NCBI RefSeq assembly: GCF_041381155.1
Contig: NC_091134.1
Span: 58,187,467 to 58,251,466 of the forward strand
DNA: 64,000 nt
Source: Argopecten irradians
Taxonomy: Eukaryota; Mollusca; Bivalvia; Pectinida; Pectinidae
Reading direction: 5' to 3'
Within the stretch, counting starts at the first letter, position 1. The number at the start of each line of letters is the position of its first letter. A program made the position numbers and the translations under genes. The notes under the pieces are model-generated. The model saw nothing but the letters and a program-made list of their open reading frames with translations, did no database searches and had not been told where the DNA came from. This document shows positions 57,655 through 64,000 of this stretch, piece by piece.

Positions 57655-59410
57655 AAAGTGAAATCCAATCCCTATATTTACACTCACACATGACTTTTTA
57701 TTTATATTTTATGCAATAAAATCGTCATTTGAAAGTGACGTAATTATTTAATAAAAGTCGGTGAAAATTGAGAGGAGCTTAATCAATTGAACAGCTAATG
57801 ATGACTGCACATAAGGTGGAATTCATCCGCGACGACAAAATGTTCAACATTTTAGTGTAAAATAAACATGACAAACAAAATAACTTTCAGAGATACAACT
57901 TAATTTTTTCAGATCAGATATTTAAATATGTATTTTTTTTTTGCTAAAAGTTAACATAAAGCGTAATAACATAATGTATTTGTACTCGGCCACATGTGTG
58001 AACTCGGTGACGTTATTGTGCAGCCAGGCGCAGCTGACGCACACTTACACACAGAGTTTTCCGAAGCTATCAAAACATTGCAAGTAGCTCAATGTTTTTG
58101 AGATTGTCGTCTGACTTGACGATATTAACACAGGAGCCTGACGTTCTGTGAAATAATAATATAGATATATAGCCTTGCCCCTATATACATTATAAAAACA
58201 CCAGGAATGAAATGCATAGCTGGCCAAATTTTTTCACCACCTTCGGTAAAAGTTCAGTAAAATTTGTTCTGAGAAATGTCTGCATGTGTCACAGCGCCGA
58301 TAACACAATAAGATGTTATACTTCACATATGTCAACACTAACCTGTTCACAACCCCATCACAATAAGTTTAATCCCATGTCATTTTGAAAGTTTTGCAGA
58401 TTTCGCGGCTACTTTGTTTCGTTGCCAAATCCATTACAGGGATGTAATTCGGTAGGCTCCCATTAGTTAATTACAACGCCTTTTCATGTACATAAATCCT
58501 TATGTTTGATAATGGTTTATGTTATTTTGCTTCTAACAGCGCTTTTACAGATATCAATGCCATAAGCAATGACATCCACAGTATTAAAGTGAATAATTTC
58601 CAGTAAATGCATGGGTATGGGTCCGTTTGACAGAATTATTTTCATGAAACACGTAACCGCCTTACTTCTTTCCGTTCAGTCGAGTAAACAGAGCGTTATT
58701 CTAGCATTACAATGCGGTAAACCTATGCTATTATTATTAAGCAAGTTGATATTGTCAGTTATGGTTTCACAATAAGCCCTGCTGCAAAAAATCAATTCAT
58801 ATATATCCTTTGTTTAAACATTTTGCTCTTAACCACTGGAAATACCAAAACTACTAATATTCGATTGACTCTTCAACAACTTTAAATATCCACCAATTAA
58901 ATAATTTAGATTGTAAAATTTTATATGCATACTGTATACATTGCAATATTTTTTATATATCATATATTCGTAATCTGCAATACATGATTAAAAATTCTAT
59001 AAAAATTTGAATGATACAAGAAAGTTGAAAAATTATTTGGAAAAAAACATGCCTCTGTGTTTGCAAAATCACCCGATTGTTTCGGCTTTACCAATATTGT
59101 TGAACACAAACTTTTCGTCGACCTCTATGCATCTATGATAATTACAATTTTGCCTAGCCTAACAACATGAATAACTAAAGTATGTGATCTGGTACGAACA
59201 AAATTTCATAAATATCTCCTAGAATGTATCTTGATAATGAAAGGGAAAAATAGTAGGAAGACGATGATCGTTTAAAAAGAGATGAAGAAAAACTTTTGTT
59301 CAGTTTCGTGTTCTAGGCTCGGTTATAACCGAAAAAATGAATCAATCAATTAATTTTTAAATTTGAATGATAAACTTTATTGTACTGATACCAAGACAAA
59401 GTTTTAAATT
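57655..59410. other. 3' flank of the BRICHOS-like gene, no gene seen
   Basis: AT-rich. A fragment at 58437-58475 (GGGATGTAATTCGGTAGGCTC) is related to repeats at 3.29 and 9.65 kb. No exon with coding signal. Confidence 0.45.
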
Positions 59411-59415
59411 GCTGA

Positions 59416-61235
59416 TTAGTTGAGAGCCACGATTGGCCAGTCGGCCCTACACATGTGAGACAGGATTTTACTCATTAAGGCTAGGTCAGAGTGAGACATT
59501 GGCGTTCCATCTGGAGTGTAGTCAACCAACTGAATGAGCTTCATCTGAGGATATAAGATGTATATCAAAAATAAGATAGAAAAAGAAACACAGACAAAAA
59601 ACAAAATGTAACATATACAAAGCAAAAGAAACTGATATATTCCCGCGATCGATTCCAAAGAAATCAGGTGCTTCCATTTATTAGAAATTAAACACCGCAG
59701 TGTTATTTGGTTGAATGAATAAGACGCTTCCGTGTCATTGGCGTTGAACAGAAATACACACTTCACTCATAAAAATGAATTATATTTGTAGGCTTTGGAG
59801 AAAATAATGGCTACGATTAATACGATGCTTATCAACCAAACCTATGATGTAATTGTAGTTATTTATATATTTATTACACAAATCAAAATGAAACTGAAAT
59901 GGTTATTGTTAAAACTAATAAATCTTTTCACAAGAGAAAAATATGTTTTGGAAATAATAATAAAAAGAGGATAAATAATTTGTAGTGGAACAATAAATTA
60001 GAGCTCTAACATACCTCGAGACTTCTGAGGAAATGGGTATCCGTAATTTGGCGCTGTTCGTCGTCTGTAAGGTGGTACACCCAACACTTGTGGTTATTGA
60101 CCACAGCCATACGGTGCTGTACAAATATACCAAACAGCTATACGTAGATATATTCCGTCTTTGCATATTGCAAAGTTAGCTCCCTTGCGGGTAGGTATCC
60201 ATTATGACGTCATTATTTTTGTGAGCGCAATGCACGCCGTTTTTCTCCCAAAATTATTATGTTACGCTCGCAAACATATGACTTCACAATCAATACCTAC
60301 CCACAATTGCAGATAACTCTGAAATATGCAAACAGGGGCGTAGCTTGCTCAAAAAAAAGCCCGGGCTTGCACATAAAAAATCCTAGTATGAGTTATTCAT
60401 GGTCTTGTGATGTTTAAACATTTATGTCGATCCGTCAAAGTCTTGAATGTAATGCAAAATCAAAGAAAAAAAATAACCTAAATGTAGATGAATTATCTAA
60501 AATTAATGATACTGACATTTACCCGTGCAGTTTTGGAAGTCCGAAAATGGAAACCTGAAGTCGTATCCGTTTATTACGACCAACCTACGGGTTCTGGGTG
60601 TTTAGTGCTTGTGTTGTTTGGTTCGTTGATATGAAGAAGACACAATTAACGACAAGATGGCTTTTTCAAGCTTTAACCGAAAGACACGCAAAGTCAAAGG
60701 ACGATAGATGAAATATCGAAAAGTGACACCTCGCAAATTATAGTGACACAGAGTAGATTCTACTTAGATAGTATCTATTATGGAATCCAATCGGATATAT
60801 TCTGTAAACGAAACGACACGGAAATTGTGGAAGGTTCACGATTGTTATAAAGTCTAGTGTCTTAAGTACAACCGATGATTTATTTAAATACTTTTTTGTA
60901 GTACCAAAATGTTGTTACCGAATTTCTGTCATATCTGAAAGTAAAGCCGTCTCCAATAGGTGGTGCGTGGGTCAGATGAGGATGAGGACGATGTGTGGTG
61001 ATATGCTGATGTGGCGTCGTCATTGCGCATGCCTGGAATATTTAAGATAAAAAGTTAAATCCATTGAAAGACAATACGACATGGAATTTGATTCCTGAAA
61101 CTTGCTCTATTAAAATATTATATATTTTTATTCAAAGTGTGATAATACCTCTCAAATGGTTCCTTCTATCGACGGTAAGAAATTTCAAGAACTGACCTCA
61201 ACTGGCCATTTATTGCGTAAGGGAGTAGCATGATG
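59416..61235 (-). CDS. Probable BRICHOS-domain protein, C-terminal exons (5' end missing)
   Basis: Four minus-strand exons, all phase 0: 61235-61197 (HHATPLRNKWPVE), 61032-60919 (His/Thr/Pro-rich TTPHQHITTHRPHPHLTH then GDGFTFRYDRNS), 60116-60015 (HRMAVVNNHKCWVYHLTDDE ... THFLRSLE), 59544-59416 (MKLIQLVDYTPDG ... SHSDLALMSKILSHMCRADW, PIVALN, TAA). Total 384 nt, 127 residues. The pattern FxFRYDxNxxxMAVV...KCWVYHL and the C-terminal LxxxMSKILxxMCRxxWPI followed at once by the stop match the BRICHOS fold, with its two conserved cysteines and its position at the extreme C-terminus (as in ITM2 and chondromodulin types). The N-terminal region with the membrane anchor would lie beyond the satellite. 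The donor at 60918 (GTAACA) is weak. The family call is by pattern only. Confidence 0.6.
60187..60306. mobile_element. MITE-like foldback in the BRICHOS-like gene intron
   Basis: GCGGGTAGGTATCCATTATG with GACGTCATTATTTTTGTGAGCG at the left pairs with CGCTCGCAAACATATGACTTC and CAATACCTACCC at the right. Confidence 0.7.
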
Positions 61236-61418
61236 CTGATATGAACATGATTTCATCAAAAATAGCAATATCGACATATTTAAATAGTTTTGAAAAAAAA
61301 GTTGATAAAACAACAATTTAGTCAAATATATATTTGTACCAATGATCCTGACAATTAGAATTGTGTGTTCACTGATCATGTAGACTAAGTCTTTTAAGCC
61401 TCATCGAAGACACGAACA

Positions 61419-61770
61419 AAACACAAATCTTTGTCAAATCTCGATCACCAATCACACAAATCTAGGTCAAATCAGACCACCAACTACAAACATCTAGGTC
61501 AAATCCGTGTCACCAACCACACAAATATAGGTCAAATCCCTATCATCGACCATACAAATCTAGGTCAAATCCCGATCATCAACCACAAATATATAGGTCA
61601 AATCCGTGTCACCAACCACATAAATATAGTCAAATCCCGATCCATCAACCACACAAATCTAGGCAAATTCCGTCAAAATCCGATCACCAACCACACAAAT
61701 CTACATCAAATACCGATCACCAACCACACAAATCTAAGTCATATATCGATCACCAACCACAAACAATAAC
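61419..61770. repeat. 33-bp monomer satellite, diverged edge
   Basis: Repeated CACAAATCTAGGTCAAATCC plus GATCACCAAC-type units, mostly 28-33 bp, with more variation than the main array. Because 33 is a multiple of three, an 11-residue repeat (for example HTNLGQIPITN) is open over 112 codons; this is a by-product. Confidence 0.85.
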
Positions 61771-64000
61771 CACAAAAACCTAGGTTAAATCTGTGTCACT
61801 AACCACACAAATCTACATCAAATACCGATCACCAACCACACAAATCTAAGTCATATATCGATCACCAACCACAAACAATAACCACAAAAACCTAGGTTAA
61901 ATCTGTGTCACTAACCACACAAATCTACATCAAATACCGATCACCAACCACACAAATCTAAGTCATATATCGATCACCAACCACAAACAATAACCACAAA
62001 AACCTAGGTTAAATCTGTGTCACTAACCACACAAATCTACATCAAATACCGATCACCAACCACACAAATCTAAGTCATATATCGATCACCAACCACAAAC
62101 AATAACCACAAAAACCTAGGTTAAATCTGTGTCACTAACCACACAAATCTACATCAAATACCGATCACCAACCACACAAACTAACGTCCAACACAAATCT
62201 AAGTCATATCGATCACCAACCACAAAACAATAACCACAAAAACCTAGGTTAAATCTGTGTCACTAACCACACAAATCTACATCAAATACCGATCACCAAC
62301 CACACAAATCTAAGTCATATATCGATCACCAACCACAAACAATAACCACAAAAACCTAGGTTAAATCTGTGTCACTAACCACACAAATCTACATCAAATA
62401 CCGATCACCAACCACACAAATCTACATCAAATACCATGTCACCAACCACACAAATCTAAGTCATATATCGATCACCAACCACAAACAATAACCACAAAAA
62501 CCTAGGTTAAATCTGTGTCACTAACCACACAAATCTACATCAAATACCGATCACCAACCACACAAATCTAAGTCATATATCGATCACCAACCACAAACAA
62601 TAACCACAAAAACCTAGGTTAAATCTGTGTCACTAACCACACAAATCTACATCAAATACCGATCACCAACCACACAAATCTAAGTCATATATCGATCACC
62701 AACCACAAACAATAACCACAAAAACCTAGGTTAAATCTGTGTCACTAACCACACAAATCTACATCAAATACCGATCACCAACCACACAAATCTAAGTCAT
62801 ATATCGATCACCAACCAAAAACAATAACCACAAAAACCTAGGTTAAATCTGTGTCACTAACCACACAAATCTACATCAAATACCGATCACCAACCACACA
62901 AATCTAAGTCATATATCGATCACCAACCACAAACAATAACCACAAAAACCTAGGTTAAATCTGTGTCACTAACCACACAAATCTACATCAAAATACCGAT
63001 CACCAACCACACAAATCTAAGTCATATATCGATCACCAACCACAAAAAATAACCACAAAAACCTAGGTTTAAATCTGTGTCACTAACCACACAAATCTAC
63101 ATCAAATACCGATCACCAACCACACAAATCTAAGTCATATATCGATCACCAACCACAAACAATAACCACAAAAACCTAGGTTAAATCTGTGTCACTAACC
63201 ACACAAATCTACAAATCTACGTCACCAACCACACAAAGTCATATATCGATCACCAACCAAAACAATAACCACAAAAACCTAGGTTAAATCTGTGTCACTA
63301 ACCACACAAATCTACATCAAATACCGATCACCACCCACCATAAAATCTAAGTCATATATCGATCACCAACCACAAACAATAACCACAAAAACCTAGGTTT
63401 AAATCTGTGTCACTAACCACACAAATCTACATCAAATACCGATCACCAACCACACAAATCTAAGTCATATATCGATCACCAACCAAAAACAATAACCACA
63501 AAAACCTAGGTTAAATCTGTGTCACTAACCACACAAATCTAATCAAATACCGATCAAATAGTCATATATCGATCACCAACCACAAACAATAACCACAAAA
63601 ACCTAGTTAAATCTGTGTCACTAACCACACAAATCTACATCAAATACCGATCACCAACCACACAAATCTAAGTCATATATCGATCACCAACCACAAACAA
63701 TAACCACAAAAACCTAGGTTAAATCTGTGTCACTAACCACACAAATCTACATCAAATACCGATCACCAACCACACAAATCTAAGTCAAATATCGATCACC
63801 AACCCACAAACCAATAACCACAAAAACCTAAGTAAAATCTGTGTCACTAACCACAACAAATCTACATCAAATACCGATCACCAACCACACAAATCTAAGT
63901 CATATATCGATCACCAACCACAAACAATAACCACCTAGGTTAAATCTGTGTCACTAACCAACAAATCTACATCAAATACCGATCACCAACCACACAAATC
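61771..64000. repeat. 112-bp higher-order satellite array, runs off the window
   Basis: The unit consists of three 33-bp monomers (starting ACAAATCTACATCAAATACC, ACAAATCTAAGTCATATATC and AAAAACCTAGGTTAAATCTG) plus a 13-bp remnant AAACAATAACCAC: 3 x 33 + 13 = 112. ATCTACATCAAATACC recurs at 61811, 61923 and 62035, exactly 112 apart, and about 20 units follow with a few indels (62180-62225, 62417-62450, 63213-63245, 63540-63570). The array continues past 64000. Confidence 0.95.

Noticed and set aside
59416..59766. 116-codon frame read as one exon, and a resemblance to the WPD loop of tyrosine phosphatases (YTPDGTP)
   Set aside because: The upstream part is intron-like and a good acceptor precedes the ATG at 59544; no PTP signature follows, and the joined exons fit BRICHOS better.
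61431..61769. Open frame of 112 codons with an 11-residue repeat
   Set aside because: It follows from a 33-bp satellite monomer having no stop in this frame; it breaks down in the 112-bp units.
61771..64000. CRISPR-like array
   Set aside because: Direct repeats are head-to-tail monomers without unique spacers; it is a satellite.

Overview
The window is eukaryotic DNA with split genes (GT/AG junctions, phase-consistent exons) in a very AT-rich, repeat-dense background. It contains foldback elements and MITEs, a Penelope-like retroelement, the 3' end of a LINE, a tRNA-related SINE-like element, satellite arrays and recent segmental duplications. The repeat types and the receptor architecture suggest a bivalve mollusc, possibly a scallop; that is inference. 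No bacterial-type operons, CRISPR arrays or RNA genes were seen.

All recognisable host genes lie on the minus strand. A tandem array of single-pass receptors fills about 0.4-37.6 kb. Each full member is built from a signal-peptide exon, a 51-nt linker exon, a 324-330-nt exon for an unrecognised six-cysteine ectodomain, a Thr/Ser-rich stalk exon, (genes 1 and 2 only) a short Cys exon, a transmembrane exon and a cytoplasmic-tail exon. The extracellular exons are all phase 1-1. Gene 2 (12.62-16.87 kb) is complete at 320 aa. Gene 3 (18.76-24.63 kb) gives 406 aa. Gene 1 (0.40-10.30 kb) is close to gene 2 but has an in-frame stop in its ectodomain exon and no visible signal exon. Gene 4 is represented only by a probable TM exon (37.6 kb), a 54-nt exon (29.2 kb) and an acidic tail exon (25.8-26.3 kb). 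Genes 1 and 2 carry a tail with a YxxM motif followed by two YxxL motifs spaced like an ITAM. The array therefore looks like a family of signalling, possibly immune, receptors.

From 24.64 to 56.81 kb most of the sequence is present twice. Block A (24.64-33.38 and 43.43-53.17 kb) and block B (36.73-40.26 and 53.16-56.81 kb) form a tandem duplication of about 12-13 kb. In the first copy the A/B junction is interrupted by a 3,347-bp DNA transposon with 57-bp terminal inverted repeats and a TGATTC target duplication; the second copy holds the empty site. Between the copies lie a ~160-bp satellite array and a truncated, inverted copy of the same transposon. The gene 4 exons in the second copy are broken. 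Uncollapsed haplotypes in the assembly are an alternative explanation.

From 55.56 to 57.65 kb a 2.1-kb near-palindrome occurs. At 59.4-61.2 kb there are four in-phase exons of a probable BRICHOS-domain protein. From 61.42 kb to the window end runs a satellite whose 33-bp monomers are organised into a 112-bp higher-order repeat.
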